A stretch of DNA of 64,000 nt from Alteromonadaceae bacterium. GTDB lineage: Bacteria; Pseudomonadota; Gammaproteobacteria; Enterobacterales; Alteromonadaceae. Position 1 is the first letter of the stretch. Each line of letters opens with the position of its first letter. Where the stretch lies: positions 1 to 64,000 of the forward strand of contig WFQC01000157.1 in assembly GCA_015487235.1 (NCBI GenBank), given 5' to 3'. Position numbers and translations under genes: made by a program. The notes beneath the pieces were generated by a model that did not search any database, was not told the DNA's origin, and saw nothing but the letters and a program-made list of their open reading frames with translations. Of this stretch, positions 48,073-58,013 are shown piece after piece.

Positions 48073-49110
48073 ATGCCAAGTAAAAAAGCACCTGCTAAGT
48101 CTATAAAAAATATGACTAAAAAGCCGAGTGGTAAAACCAACCGAGTAACTTCTGCTAAAAAACAACCTCAGCATAAATTAAAGTCCGCTAAAACAAGCAG
48201 TGCACAATCTTCAAGCCGCCCAGTAACGAATACAATGGGTGATAGTACAGAGAAATTACAAAAAGTGTTAGCGCGAGCAGGTAAAGGCTCTCGTCGATCT
48301 TTAGAAGAAATGATCAGTGCTGGGCGAGTCAGTGTTGACGGTAAAACAGCTTATTTAGGCGATCGTGTTACAGGTAAAGAACAAATTCGTATTGATGGTC
48401 ATTTGGTTAATTTAGTGGCCGCTGATGAGCAAATGTGTCGTGTATTAATGTACAACAAACCAGAAGGTGAAATGTGTACACGTAAAGACCCAGAAGGTCG
48501 ACCGACAGTATTTGACCGTTTACCAAAGCTTGATGGTGAACGCTGGATAGCGGTTGGGCGCTTAGATATTAATACATCAGGTATGTTATTGTTTACTACC
48601 GATGGTGAATTGGCTAATCGCTTAATGCATCCGTCTCAACAAATTGAGCGTGAATATGCCGTACGTGTTTTTGGTGAAATAAATGAAGCAATGCTACAGC
48701 GCTTACGCACTGGTGTTAAATTAGAAGACGGCCCCGCACGCTTTAAAAAAATAACCTATCGCGGTGGTGAAGGGCGTAATCATTGGTTTCATGTTGTTTT
48801 AACCGAAGGCCGTAACCGTGAAGTTAGACGCCTATGGGAAAGCCAAGAAGTACAAGTAAGCCGCTTAATTCGTGTGCGTTATGGTGATATCAATATGCAA
48901 AGACAGCTACCGCTTGGTGGTTGGGCTGAATTACCGTTAAAAGAGGTTAACTACTTTCGCCAATTAGTTGGCTTACCTTTAGAGACAAAAAGTAAAGTGA
49001 GAGTCGATGAGAAAATGATGGATAACGCTAAAAACCGCCGTATTCGTCGTTCAGTTAAAAAGCACCAATTAAGACACAAACAGCAGGCAACACGCCGCCG
49101 TCGTTCTTAA
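48073..49110 (+). CDS. rluB: 23S rRNA pseudouridine-2605 synthase RluB
   Basis: Makes pseudouridine 2605 in 23S rRNA. In 345 residues a basic Lys/Ser/Ala tail (about 1-60) leads to an S4 RNA-binding domain (about 61-115, [22 protein letters not shown]). The catalytic domain has [27 protein letters not shown] near 165-190 with the catalytic Asp, and [15 protein letters not shown] near 245. The C-terminus is Arg/Lys-rich. rnd follows by 30 bp. Confidence 0.95.
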   Translation: MPSKKAPAKSIKNMTKKPSGKTNRVTSAKKQPQHKLKSAKTSSAQSSSRPVTNTMGDSTEKLQKVLARAGKGSRRSLEEMISAGRVSVDGKTAYLGDRVTGKEQIRIDGHLVNLVAADEQMCRVLMYNKPEGEMCTRKDPEGRPTVFDRLPKLDGERWIAVGRLDINTSGMLLFTTDGELANRLMHPSQQIEREYAVRVFGEINEAMLQRLRTGVKLEDGPARFKKITYRGGEGRNHWFHVVLTEGRNREVRRLWESQEVQVSRLIRVRYGDINMQRQLPLGGWAELPLKEVNYFRQLVGLPLETKSKVRVDEKMMDNAKNRRIRRSVKKHQLRHKQQATRRRRS

Positions 49111-49140
49111 TTTGTTACGATCAAGCAGTAGAGGTATCGA

Positions 49141-50304
49141 GTGCAATATCAATTAATTGAAGATCAACAAGCGTTAAATGTGCTTTGTCAGCAGCTTGAG
49201 CAAAGTAAACTATTGGCAATAGATACAGAATTTGTTCGCACTCGCACTTATTATCCTAACCTTGGATTATTGCAGGTTTATAATGGTGAAATACTGGCTT
49301 TAATTGATCCTTTAGTTATTGATGATTTAAACCCGTTCTGGCAACTGCTTACCAATGCAAATATTCGTAAAGTGTTACATGCTTGTTCAGAAGATTTAGA
49401 AGTTTTTCTTAGCACCGCTAACTGCAAGCCCGTAAATTTAATAGACAGCCAAATTATGATGGCTTTTTTAGGGCATGGTATTTCAATGGGCTATGCCGCA
49501 ATGATTCAACATTTTACTGACGTTGAATTAGATAAATCTGAATCGCGTACTGATTGGTTAAAAAGACCTCTTAGTGAGCGTCAATTAGAATATGCGAGTG
49601 CCGACGTGCAGTATCTTTTTGATATTTACCCTCAATTAGCCGCACAATTAGCAGAAAAAAACTTGTTTGATAGTGCATTAGAAGAAACTCAAAAGTTAAT
49701 AGATAAAAAATTTGCTACGGTAAATGAAGAGCTACTTTATTTAGATATTAAACAAAGCTGGCGTTTAAATGCCGAGCAGTTAAATCGACTGAAACACCTT
49801 GCTAAGTGGCGTTATAATCGCGCTAAACAACGTAATTTACCCTTAAGCTTTATTGCAAAAGACACAACATTAATTGCGCTAGCGCAACGTAATCCTAAAA
49901 ATATAGGGTTTATGTTAAGTCTTGAAGGTGTTGAAATGTTAGATGTTCGTCATCAAGGTAAAACAATGTTAGCGGTGTTAAAGCAAGCGGAGAAAGATAC
50001 ACCAGCGCAATACCCCAAACCGATTATGCGTTTAGATCAATACCCAGGTTATAAGGGCATTTATAAAAAAGTAAAAAATTTTATTGAACAGCAAGCAAAA
50101 CAAGCCGATTTAGCCATAGAAATAGTTGCCTCTAAAAAGCAAATTAATAAATTTTTAAGCTGGTACTTTAAACTTAATGATGCAGAGTTGCGTAGCGATG
50201 AGGTTGACTTTTTACAAGGTTGGCGCTGGCAGTTATTTGGTCAAAAGCTACAAGCCTTTGCTGAAAATGGTTTTTATGATGCAGAACTAGATTCAGTATT
50301 ATAG
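49141..50304 (+). CDS. rnd: Ribonuclease D
   Basis: 3'-5' exoribonuclease that trims tRNA ends. In 387 residues the DEDD catalytic domain has LLAIDTEFVRTRTYYPNLGLLQVY near 24-47 (D and E), LHACSEDLEVF near 79-90 (D) and EYASADVQYLFDIYP near 150-164 (D and Y). An HRDC domain (about 205-290; KHLAKWRYNRAKQRNLPLSFIAKD) follows. The start is GTG at 49141, as supported by alignment with E. coli Rnd; GAGGT lies about 7 nt upstream. Downstream is ycgL, as in E. coli neighbours. Confidence 0.94.
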   Translation: MQYQLIEDQQALNVLCQQLEQSKLLAIDTEFVRTRTYYPNLGLLQVYNGEILALIDPLVIDDLNPFWQLLTNANIRKVLHACSEDLEVFLSTANCKPVNLIDSQIMMAFLGHGISMGYAAMIQHFTDVELDKSESRTDWLKRPLSERQLEYASADVQYLFDIYPQLAAQLAEKNLFDSALEETQKLIDKKFATVNEELLYLDIKQSWRLNAEQLNRLKHLAKWRYNRAKQRNLPLSFIAKDTTLIALAQRNPKNIGFMLSLEGVEMLDVRHQGKTMLAVLKQAEKDTPAQYPKPIMRLDQYPGYKGIYKKVKNFIEQQAKQADLAIEIVASKKQINKFLSWYFKLNDAELRSDEVDFLQGWRWQLFGQKLQAFAENGFYDAELDSVL

Positions 50305-50509
50305 CGTCAAAGCAAGCAGTTTCTAATATGAAGGTGTCTAATATCATTTTTCCTATGCAAATTTTAGATCATTTACTTAATAGACTAGGATCTTAATCAT
50401 TAATTACAATATTTTACGTTTAAGCGCTTATTTTATCTGATAAATAACGTGAATCTAAATTAAACTGCGTGTTATATTGATACTTTTCCAACAGTAATAG
50501 GTCTCCATT

Positions 50510-50809
50510 ATGCTATGTACTATTTATAAAAGTGCCAAAAAAGATCAAACCTACCTTTTTGTTAAACAACGCGATGACTTTTCTGACGTGCCTGAACCCT
50601 TAATGGAAACTTTTGGTACACCTGTTTTAGTTACCATGATCAACCTAGCAACCAAAGATAAACTGGCAATGTCAGATATTAATAAAGTGCGAGCTGCGTT
50701 AAAAGAAAAAGGCTTTTTCTTACAATTACCCCCACCTGTTGAAAACTTGCTAGAGCAGCATAAGGCGCAAATGAAAGCGCAAACCGCTTCAGAAAATCAA
50801 AACCACTAA
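50510..50809 (+). CDS. ycgL: YcgL domain protein
   Basis: In 99 residues it matches the YcgL family: MLCTIYKSAKKDQTYLFV at the start, PEPLMETFGTP near 28-38 and VRAALKEKGFFLQLPPPVENLL near 61-82. The fold is alpha/beta; the function is unknown. It lies between rnd and a lytic transglycosylase. A TAATAGGTC ribosome binding site is weak. The transglycosylase start follows the stop by 11 bp. Confidence 0.92.
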   Translation: MLCTIYKSAKKDQTYLFVKQRDDFSDVPEPLMETFGTPVLVTMINLATKDKLAMSDINKVRAALKEKGFFLQLPPPVENLLEQHKAQMKAQTASENQNH

Positions 50810-50820
50810 GGAAAGTGACT

Positions 50821-51879
50821 ATGCCAAAGATTAAAAAAGCAAGCTTATTGGTTTTATTCTCCTCATTTGTTGTATTTAGTAGCCATAGTGTTCTCGCAAA
50901 TACCACTTCAACGCAAAAAACTGACAAGCCAAGTTATGAACAATACGTTGAGCAATTAAAGCTAGAGGCCAAACAAAAAAATATTAGTGATAAGGTAATA
51001 GAGCAAGCTTTTGCCCATATAAAATACTATAAACGGGCAATAAAAGCAGATCGTAATCAACCAGAAAAAGTAGAAACGCTTGATACTTATTTACCTAAAC
51101 GCTTACCTAAATGGAAAATAGATAAAGCGCGAGAGCTGTATAAAAAACATCAATCACTATTAAGTAAAATAGGGGAGCAATATGGTGTTCAACCGCGCTT
51201 TATTGTTGCCTTGTGGGGGTTAGAAACTAACTTTGGTCGTTATACGGGTAACTATAATGTAGTTTCCGCCTTATCAACGCTTGCGTACGATGGGCGTCGC
51301 GAAGCCTTCTTTAAAAAGCAATTATGGGCAGCATTAAAAATTATCGAAGAAGGTCATATTAGTGCAGATAAAATGATCGGCTCTTGGGCTGGTGCTATGG
51401 GACAAAATCAATTTATGCCAACGTCATTTCTTGCTTATGCGGTTGATGGTGATGGTGATGGTAAAAAAGATATTTGGACAAATACTGCTGATGTTTTTGC
51501 TTCGGTTGCTAATTACTTAAAGCAAGAAGGTTGGAATGATGAGCTTACTTGGGGTCGACAAGTTAAATTACCCGAAGGCTTTGATACTTCTTTAGCTATA
51601 CCTAAAAGGACGGGTAGTCGTAAAAAGTGGTTAGCGGCATGGAAAGAAAGAGAAAAACCATTAAAAGAGTGGCAAGCTTTAGGGGTTCGCCGTACCGACG
51701 GTACAAATTTACCGCAAGTGGATATTAATGCTGTATTAATTTTTCCTGATGATGAAAAGGGGCGTGCTTATTTGGCTTACAGTAATTACAAAAGCCTAAT
51801 GCATTGGAATTTATCTTATTATTTTGTTTCATCGGTAGGGCATTTATCTGATCGTATTAAATTTCCGCCAATTAAATAA
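50821..51879 (+). CDS. MltB-type lytic murein transglycosylase
   Basis: Cleaves the peptidoglycan glycan between MurNAc and GlcNAc with formation of anhydro-MurNAc. In 352 residues a signal peptide (KKASLLVLFSSFVVFSSHSVLA) is followed by the SLT_2 catalytic domain. The catalytic Glu lies in ALWGLETNFGRYTG near 132, and AGAMGQNQFMPTSFLAYAVDGDGDGKKDIWTN follows near 185-216. No lipobox Cys is present, so it is soluble in the periplasm, unlike E. coli MltB. No C-terminal peptidoglycan-binding domain is seen. GTG at 50815 would add two codons. Confidence 0.92.
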   Translation: MPKIKKASLLVLFSSFVVFSSHSVLANTTSTQKTDKPSYEQYVEQLKLEAKQKNISDKVIEQAFAHIKYYKRAIKADRNQPEKVETLDTYLPKRLPKWKIDKARELYKKHQSLLSKIGEQYGVQPRFIVALWGLETNFGRYTGNYNVVSALSTLAYDGRREAFFKKQLWAALKIIEEGHISADKMIGSWAGAMGQNQFMPTSFLAYAVDGDGDGKKDIWTNTADVFASVANYLKQEGWNDELTWGRQVKLPEGFDTSLAIPKRTGSRKKWLAAWKEREKPLKEWQALGVRRTDGTNLPQVDINAVLIFPDDEKGRAYLAYSNYKSLMHWNLSYYFVSSVGHLSDRIKFPPIK

Positions 51880-51942
51880 TGGTTAGAGCTTTATAGCAAA
51901 GCTCTATTTCGTTATTTTTACATGACTACTCATTTTTATATT

Positions 51943-51966
51943 GTCATCCTGACGTAGGTCAGGTTC
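51943..51966. repeat. Short dispersed palindrome (CCTGAC/GTCAGG family)
   Basis: GTCATCCTGACGTAGGTCAG and onward to 51966. It is an imperfect palindrome with the same arms as the copies at 47937 and 55928, between the transglycosylase gene and ycgN. No coding role. Confidence 0.6.
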
Positions 51967-52008
51967 TGACTTATAATAGGGTATAAACAGGTTTAACCAA
52001 TTTTACAC

Positions 52009-52530
52009 ATGACTAAAAACACTTCTTCTAGCGCCCCTTTTTGGCAAACAAAATCACTTAAAGAAATGAGTAAAGCAGAATGGGAATCGCTATGCGATGG
52101 CTGTGCTAAATGTTGCTTAAATAAGTTTATTGACGATGAAACAACAGATGAAGCCACAGAGCTACAACCAACAGATCACATTAAAGAGGGTGAGCAATTG
52201 GTTTATTCCAATATTGCCTGCTATTTGTTGAATGAAAAAACCTGTCAATGTTCACAATACAATAAACGCACACAATTAGTACCTGATTGTGTGCAGTTAA
52301 GCCAAGATAATTTAGATCAAATATTTTTTATGCCACCCAGTTGTGCTTATCGTCGTTTAAATGAAGGACGAGGTTTACCTTCTTGGCATCCTTTGCTGCA
52401 TAACGGTAAGAAATCAGCTATGCATAAAGCGGGTATGTCGGTACGTGGAAAAATAGTAAAAGATAATGATATAGAGCTAGATGATTTTGAAGATCATATT
52501 GTTACATGGCCATTGAATGATTTAGATTAG
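52009..52530 (+). CDS. ycgN: YcgN family cysteine-cluster protein
   Basis: In 173 residues it matches YcgN/UPF0260, with a cysteine set likely to bind zinc or an iron-sulfur cluster: CDGCAKCCLNKF near 29-40 (three or four Cys), CYLLNEKTCQCSQY near 72-85, CVQLS near 96 and PSCAYRRL near 113-120. The function is unknown. It lies near ycgL, as in E. coli. The start is ATG at 52009; no strong ribosome binding site is visible. Confidence 0.92.
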   Translation: MTKNTSSSAPFWQTKSLKEMSKAEWESLCDGCAKCCLNKFIDDETTDEATELQPTDHIKEGEQLVYSNIACYLLNEKTCQCSQYNKRTQLVPDCVQLSQDNLDQIFFMPPSCAYRRLNEGRGLPSWHPLLHNGKKSAMHKAGMSVRGKIVKDNDIELDDFEDHIVTWPLNDLD

Positions 52531-52862
52531 AGGTTAAATTCCTGCTAACTACGTTGTTACCTGCTTGTGTGGAATAACCACACCGCACAGACTCTGCCTT
52601 GTATAAATACCAAACAAACTGTTGCAAAAATATACTCCAAAGATAAACGCGCCCTATTATTTATCTGAAGTTTTTACCATAGCTCAGAGTCCGATAAAAT
52701 CTCACGATAATGACTTCATTTTTCTGAATAATTTTACCTTATTCATTGACTAAATAGCCAAAATAGCTTTTTTACATAAATTGCCTGTATGATTTTTCTT
52801 CAATTAGTGGTAAAACATTAATCTAATAAGAAAAACTCATTAAAATAATAAGTAGGTGACTT
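52531..52862. other. Gene-free region between ycgN and pntA
   Basis: These 332 bp show no convincing reading frame. GTGTGG-AATAA-CCACAC (52567-52583) is a 6-bp hairpin with a 5-nt loop, without a T-run. A TTGACT near 52746 may be part of the pntA promoter. Nothing else can be named. Confidence 0.5.
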
Positions 52863-54404
52863 ATGATTATAGGCATACCCAAGGAATCTCTAACGGGTGA
52901 AAATCGTGTTGCGGCTTCACCCTCCACAGTTAAAGGTTTACTCAAGCTTGGCTTTAGTGTTCAAATTCAAAAAGGAGCAGGTACTAAGGCCAGTTTTACC
53001 GATGAAGAATACACCGAACAAGGCGCCGAAATAGTAACCAAGAAAAAATGTTGGCAAGCTGATATTATTTTTAAAGTAAATGCCCCTAAGCTTGATGAAG
53101 TTGAGCTATTAAAAGAAGGTGCAATACTGGTTAGCTTTATTTCACCTGCACAAAATCCTGAATTACTTGAAGCTTTAAAAGTTAAAAAAATTACCACCTT
53201 AGCGATGGACATGGTGCCGCGTATGACGCGTTCACAGTCAATGGATGCATTAAGTGCGATGGCAAATATTGCAGGTTATCGTGCAGTTATTGAAGCAACC
53301 CATCATTTTGGTCGCTTTTTAACCGGGCAAATAACGGCGGCTGGTAAAGTTGACCCAGCCAAAGTGATGGTAATAGGTGCAGGTGTTGCAGGGCTTGCCG
53401 CTATTGGTACAGCAGGCAGCTTAGGTGCTATTGTTCGTGCGTTTGATACTAGGCCTGAAGTGAAAGAGCAAATAGAAAGTATGGGGGCCGAGTTTTTAGA
53501 ACTTGATTATGAAGAGCCCGAACAAACCGGTAGTGGTGACGGTTACGCTAAAGAAATGAGTAAAGCTTTTATCGAAGCTGAAATGGCGCTTTTTGCTGCA
53601 CAAGCTAAAGATGTTGATATTATAATAACTACAGCGATGATCCCCGGTAAACCTGCCCCCAAATTAATTACCGAAGCAATGGTGCATTCAATGAAGCCTG
53701 GTAGCATTATCGTTGACTTAGCTGCTGCTGGTGGCGGTAATTGTGAATTAACTATTGCGGGCAAGGTAAACAACGTAAATGGCGTTAAAATTATAGGTTA
53801 TACTGATTTAGTTTCGCGCCTACCCAATCAAGCTTCACAACTTTATGCTAACAATTTATTGAATTTGACGAAGTTACTTTGCAAAGAAAAAGACGGTACG
53901 TTAGCAATAGACTTTGATGATGTTGTTGTGCGAAATATGACGGTTGTAAAAGAGGGGGAAATAACATTTCCACCGCCTCCTATTCAAGTGAGTGCCGCGC
54001 CAGCAAAACCAGCGTCTAAAAAAGCAGAAGCAAAAGCCTTAGCGCCAGAAAAACCAGAAGAAACAAGCCACAAAAAACATTGGTTTATGCTTGCAGGCGC
54101 TGTGTTGTTTGCTTGGGTTGCGAGTGTTGCGCCTGCTGATTTTCTTTCTCATTTTACTGTTTTTGTACTTTCTTGTGTTATCGGCTACAACGTCGTATGG
54201 AATGTTAGCCACTCACTACACACGCCTTTAATGAGTGTTACTAATGCCATATCAGGCATTATTATTGTGGGCGCTTTATTGCAAATAGGGCAAGACAATA
54301 TTGTGATACAAATACTTGCGGCAATTGCAGTACTTATTGCCACTATTAATATTGTGGGTGGCTTTATGGTTACTGATCGCATGTTAAAAATGTTTAGAAA
54401 ATAA
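52863..54404 (+). CDS. pntA: NAD(P) transhydrogenase subunit alpha
   Basis: Proton-pumping transhydrogenase that reduces NADP with NADH. In 513 residues domain I (about 1-380) binds NAD(H): [40 protein letters not shown] near 170-190, and [17 protein letters not shown] with the glycine-rich loop. A linker rich in Ala/Lys/Glu (about 385-405) is followed by four membrane helices (about 407-505). Length is as in E. coli PntA (510). GTAGGTG lies about 5 nt before ATG. Twelve bp separate it from pntB. Confidence 0.97.
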   Translation: MIIGIPKESLTGENRVAASPSTVKGLLKLGFSVQIQKGAGTKASFTDEEYTEQGAEIVTKKKCWQADIIFKVNAPKLDEVELLKEGAILVSFISPAQNPELLEALKVKKITTLAMDMVPRMTRSQSMDALSAMANIAGYRAVIEATHHFGRFLTGQITAAGKVDPAKVMVIGAGVAGLAAIGTAGSLGAIVRAFDTRPEVKEQIESMGAEFLELDYEEPEQTGSGDGYAKEMSKAFIEAEMALFAAQAKDVDIIITTAMIPGKPAPKLITEAMVHSMKPGSIIVDLAAAGGGNCELTIAGKVNNVNGVKIIGYTDLVSRLPNQASQLYANNLLNLTKLLCKEKDGTLAIDFDDVVVRNMTVVKEGEITFPPPPIQVSAAPAKPASKKAEAKALAPEKPEETSHKKHWFMLAGAVLFAWVASVAPADFLSHFTVFVLSCVIGYNVVWNVSHSLHTPLMSVTNAISGIIIVGALLQIGQDNIVIQILAAIAVLIATINIVGGFMVTDRMLKMFRK

Positions 54405-54415
54405 GGGGCTTAATA

Positions 54416-55843
54416 ATGGAATTTTCACAAGAATTTATTAGTGCCGCTTATATTATTGCTGCATTGTTATTTATTTTTAGTTTAGCGGGGTTAAGTAAAC
54501 AAGAAACCGCGCAAACAGGTAATTGGTACGGCATTGTTGGTATGGCAATCGCCTTACTTGCTACTATTGCTGATGAACGCGTTTCAAGTGTTGGCGTTAT
54601 TTTTGTTGCCATGGCTATTGGTGCTTTTATTGGTTTGCGACTTGCTCGAAAAGTTGAAATGACACAAATGCCTGAACTTGTTGCTATATTACATAGTTTT
54701 GTTGGTTTAGCTGCGGTATTAGTTGGCTATAATAGTTACTTTGAAGCAACACATGTCGTTAATAATGAACTGGCACAATTAGCTATAACTGTTATAGATC
54801 CTAAAGCGCAAATAGCCATGAATATTCACCTTGTTGAAGTGTTTTTAGGAGTCTTTATTGGTGCAGTTACTTTTACAGGTTCAGTGGTAGCTTTTGGTAA
54901 ATTACGCGGCATTATCAATTCAAGCGCCTTAATGTTACCCCATCGTCATAAAATGAATCTTGCTGCTGGCGTTATTTCATTTATTTTAATGATTGTTTTT
55001 GTGCAAAATGGTGGTGGTAATATGCCACTATTTTTGATGACAATTATCGCTTTAGTTTTTGGTTGGCATTTAGTGGCATCTATTGGTGGTGCAGATATGC
55101 CGGTTGTTGTTTCAATGCTAAATTCTTATTCTGGTTGGGCTGCGGCCGCTGCGGGCTTTATGCTCAGTAATGATTTATTAATTGTTACTGGGGCATTAGT
55201 GGGCTCATCGGGTGCAATACTCTCTTATATTATGTGTAAAGCAATGAATCGCTCTTTTATCAGTGTAATAGCGGGTGGTTTTGGTACGAATGTTGAAGTA
55301 GCAGCTGATGTTGACTATGGTGAGCACATTGAAACTAATGCAGAATCTGTGGCAGACTTACTCAAAAATGCTAAGTCAGTTATTATTACACCAGGCTACG
55401 GTATGGCAGTTGCGCAAGCCCAATATCCTGTTTACGAAATGACACAAAAGCTAATTGAAAAAGGGATAAAAGTACGTTTTGGTATTCACCCTGTTGCAGG
55501 TCGCTTACCCGGACACATGAATGTATTACTGGCTGAAGCGAAAGTGCCTTACGATATTGTGCTTGGTATGGATGAAATTAATGATGACTTTGAAGAAACC
55601 GATGTCGTTTTAGTTATTGGGGCAAACGACACGGTAAACCCTGCCGCAGCTGAAGACCCAACTAGCCCTATAGCTGGTATGCCTGTATTAGAAGTGTGGA
55701 AAGCTAAAAATGTTGTGGTATTTAAACGCTCTATGAATACAGGCTATGCGGGTGTACAAAACCCCTTGTTTTTTAAAGAAAATACCCAAATGCTATTTGG
55801 TGATGCTAAAGACAGCGTAGAGAAAATCTTTAAAGCTCTATAA
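54416..55843 (+). CDS. pntB: NAD(P) transhydrogenase subunit beta
   Basis: Membrane and NADP(H)-binding subunit. In 475 residues about nine helices (1-270) hold the proton path, and domain III (about 285-475) binds NADP(H): [19 protein letters not shown] near 330-348, [20 protein letters not shown] near 360-380 and [13 protein letters not shown] near 398-410. It ends in a clear terminator, so pntAB is one unit. Confidence 0.97.
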   Translation: MEFSQEFISAAYIIAALLFIFSLAGLSKQETAQTGNWYGIVGMAIALLATIADERVSSVGVIFVAMAIGAFIGLRLARKVEMTQMPELVAILHSFVGLAAVLVGYNSYFEATHVVNNELAQLAITVIDPKAQIAMNIHLVEVFLGVFIGAVTFTGSVVAFGKLRGIINSSALMLPHRHKMNLAAGVISFILMIVFVQNGGGNMPLFLMTIIALVFGWHLVASIGGADMPVVVSMLNSYSGWAAAAAGFMLSNDLLIVTGALVGSSGAILSYIMCKAMNRSFISVIAGGFGTNVEVAADVDYGEHIETNAESVADLLKNAKSVIITPGYGMAVAQAQYPVYEMTQKLIEKGIKVRFGIHPVAGRLPGHMNVLLAEAKVPYDIVLGMDEINDDFEETDVVLVIGANDTVNPAAAEDPTSPIAGMPVLEVWKAKNVVVFKRSMNTGYAGVQNPLFFKENTQMLFGDAKDSVEKIFKAL

Positions 55844-55875
55844 TTTCTTTAAACTTTTCTTCGCTTTACTGACAA

Positions 55876-55903
55876 AGCCCTAAACTTATTTTAGGGCTTT
55901 TTT
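55876..55903 (+). terminator. Rho-independent terminator of pntAB
   Basis: AGCCCTAAA (55876-55884) pairs with TTTAGGGCT (55890-55898) around CTTAT and is followed by a T-run, 32 bp after the pntB stop. Confidence 0.92.
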
Positions 55904-55927
55904 ACACAGAATTGAGTCTATTTATAA

Positions 55928-55988
55928 GATCCTGACTTTCGTCAGGATGACAAGGGCAAATACGTCATACTGAATTTATTTCAGCATC
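55928..55988. repeat. Two short dispersed palindromes in tandem
   Basis: AGATCCTGACTTTCGTCAGG and onward (55928-55952) has the CCTGAC/GTCAGG arms of the copies at 47937 and 51943. It is followed by CTGAATTTATTTCAG, a related short palindrome ending near 55988. They separate pntB from the regulator and cas genes, at the edge of the accessory region. Confidence 0.6.
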
Positions 55989-56039
55989 TAAGTTTTTAAA
56001 CCCTAAAACCTCCTTTTATGACGCAAATCAATTGTTTTT

Positions 56040-56063
56040 TCTATAAACACATGTTGTTATAGA
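56040..56063. promoter_or_regulatory. Candidate operator of the WYL regulator
   Basis: A 24-bp imperfect dyad with 7-bp outer arms TCTATAA (56040-56046) and TTATAGA (56057-56063) and a matching centre ACATGT; 20 of 24 positions are symmetrical. It ends 33 bp before the ATG of the WYL regulator. BrxR/CapW-type regulators bind such inverted repeats at their own promoters. No second copy was seen before cas1. Confidence 0.5.
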
Positions 56064-56096
56064 TACACAGTTGCAGTCTCTAAAATATAATGGATT

Positions 56097-56927
56097 ATGA
56101 GTAAAAAATTAGCAGAATCGCGCTTTCACTTCATTGAACAACTTATTTGGTGGGAAGGGCAAATAAACACCAGCCCATTAATCGAAAAATTTGATATTAC
56201 TCGAGCACATGCTAGCAGTTTATTAAAAGCCTATAGAGAACAATACCCTAATAATTTATATTATGACCAATCAGCAAAAGCTTATGTTATTAATAAACAC
56301 TTTCAAGCGAATATAAACCTTGCTGACTTTTCCGATTATTTAAAAATAGTAGCTGACAGCAGTAACCATATACAGTCAAAGCTTGCCATTTGTGCCTTTG
56401 AAGTAGAAGCCCCATTAAGAAATATAAACGCCGAACAAGTGCGCCCCATTTTAAAAGCCATAAGAGAAAAATTAGCCATTGATATTGGTTATATTTCTCT
56501 TTCAAGCCCCGATTATCTCGATAGAATTATAGAACCCCACGCACTAATTTTTGATGGGTTGCGTTGGCATGTACGCGCTTTTTGTTGTAAAAACCAAGAT
56601 TTTAGAGACTTCACCTTATCGCGTTTTAATGGTGAAGCTATTTTTGAAGGCAAAGCAACTCATAGCGCAGAACAAGACAAAAAATGGAAAACTATGGTTG
56701 ATATTGTTATTCAACCAGACCCCCGTTTAAATGCTAAACAACAAGAGATTATCGCTAACGATTTTCAAATGGAAAACGGCAAAAAAATAATTCGTACTCG
56801 CGCAGCACTGGTTAATTACTTACTACTTCGCTTGCGTATCGATGGTTATAAAAATACGCCAGAAGAACAGCAAATAATACTAACGCCAGAATGTCAGAAA
56901 AGTATCAGCCAATATTTACCTAAATAG
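56097..56927 (+). CDS. WYL-domain transcriptional regulator (BrxR/CapW-like)
   Basis: In 276 residues an N-terminal winged helix (about 5-70) has FDITRAHASSLLKAYREQYP near 35-54, which resembles the recognition helix region of BrxR-type regulators. The WYL domain (about 115-195) has the variant RWHVRAFC near 154-161 and DFRDFTLSRF near 167-176. A C-terminal dimer domain (about 200-276) completes it. This three-domain layout and length match BrxR/CapW, repressors next to phage-defence operons such as BREX and CBASS. Here it stands 102 bp before cas1, in the same direction, so it may sense nucleic acid or a nucleotide signal and control the type I-F operon. This is an inference from position. 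Confidence 0.82.
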   Translation: MSKKLAESRFHFIEQLIWWEGQINTSPLIEKFDITRAHASSLLKAYREQYPNNLYYDQSAKAYVINKHFQANINLADFSDYLKIVADSSNHIQSKLAICAFEVEAPLRNINAEQVRPILKAIREKLAIDIGYISLSSPDYLDRIIEPHALIFDGLRWHVRAFCCKNQDFRDFTLSRFNGEAIFEGKATHSAEQDKKWKTMVDIVIQPDPRLNAKQQEIIANDFQMENGKKIIRTRAALVNYLLLRLRIDGYKNTPEEQQIILTPECQKSISQYLPK

Positions 56928-57029
56928 CTCTTACACTACCTGTATAGTTTTTTTACGGGTTAAAAATACAGTATTGAGCCATAAACAAAAGCCAAGTAAT
57001 TTAAGTGAAAACAAGGAGACGTTGTATTT

Positions 57030-58013
57030 ATGAAAGACTTATCACCAAGTGATTTAAAAGCTATTTTGCATTCAAAACGTGCTAATTTGTTTTATCTTGA
57101 ATATTGTCGGGTAATGCAAAAAGACGGGCGTGTATTGTATTTAACCGAGGCACAGAAAGAAAACTTATATTTTAATATTCCTATTGCTAATACCACAGTT
57201 TTACTTTTAGGGAACGGCACCTCAATTACTCAAGCTGCAGTAAGAATGCTTGCACAAGCAGGCGTATTAATTGGGTTTAGTGGCGGTGGTGGTACACCCT
57301 TATATATGGCGAACGATGTTGAACAACCTATAGAATGGTTTACGCCACAATCAGAATATCGTCCTACAGAATACTTACAAGGTTGGATGAAGTTTTGGTT
57401 TGATGATGAAAAACGTCTTGCTGCCGCCAAACAATTCCAACAAGCGCGTATTGAATTTCTTCATAAAATTTGGGGTAAAGACCGAGATTTAAAAAACGAA
57501 GGCTTTACCATGAACGATAGTGGCATTAAAAGCGCACTAATGCGTTTTAACGAACGCATGGCAACGGCGATAAAATCATCAGACATATTACTTACCGAAG
57601 CACAACTTACCAAAGCACTCTATAAATTTGCGGCTAATACGACTAAAACAGAAGGCTTTACGAGACAACACAATTCAACCGACTTAGCGAATGATTTTTT
57701 AAATCACGGCAATTATTTAGCTTACGGCTTAGCTGCTACCACACTTTGGGTCTTAGGTATTCCGCATGGTTTTGCCGTAATGCACGGGAAAACCCGTCGT
57801 GGCGCATTAGTATTTGATATTGCTGATTTAATTAAAGATGCCATTGTATTACCGTGGGCATTTGTTTGTGCTAAAGAAAATGCTACCGAACAAGAATTTC
57901 GTCAACAAGTATTACAAGCTTTTACCGATCATAAAGCGCTAGATTTTATGTTTGAGCAAGTTAAAACCGTTGCATTGCAGGGGCAAGAAGCCAATGAGGA
58001 AATGCCGTTATGA
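57030..58013 (+). CDS. cas1: CRISPR-associated endonuclease Cas1, subtype I-F
   Basis: Integrates new spacers together with Cas2. In 327 residues, typical for Cas1f, it begins MKDLSPSDLKAILHSKRANLFYLEYCRV. LLLGNGTSITQAAVRMLAQAGVLIGFSGGGGTPLY follows near 54-88. The C-terminal metal site is formed by NHGNYLAYGLAATTLWVLG near 228-246 and HGKTRRGALVFDIADLIKD near 255-273 (His and Asp). An AAGGAGA ribosome binding site lies about 10 nt upstream. It overlaps the next gene by 4 nt. Confidence 0.96.
   Translation: MKDLSPSDLKAILHSKRANLFYLEYCRVMQKDGRVLYLTEAQKENLYFNIPIANTTVLLLGNGTSITQAAVRMLAQAGVLIGFSGGGGTPLYMANDVEQPIEWFTPQSEYRPTEYLQGWMKFWFDDEKRLAAAKQFQQARIEFLHKIWGKDRDLKNEGFTMNDSGIKSALMRFNERMATAIKSSDILLTEAQLTKALYKFAANTTKTEGFTRQHNSTDLANDFLNHGNYLAYGLAATTLWVLGIPHGFAVMHGKTRRGALVFDIADLIKDAIVLPWAFVCAKENATEQEFRQQVLQAFTDHKALDFMFEQVKTVALQGQEANEEMPL

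Noticed and set aside
48073-48250. A separate histone-like gene at the Lys-rich start of rluB
   Set aside because: The basic stretch is continuous with the S4 domain in one frame; basic tails are usual in RluB.
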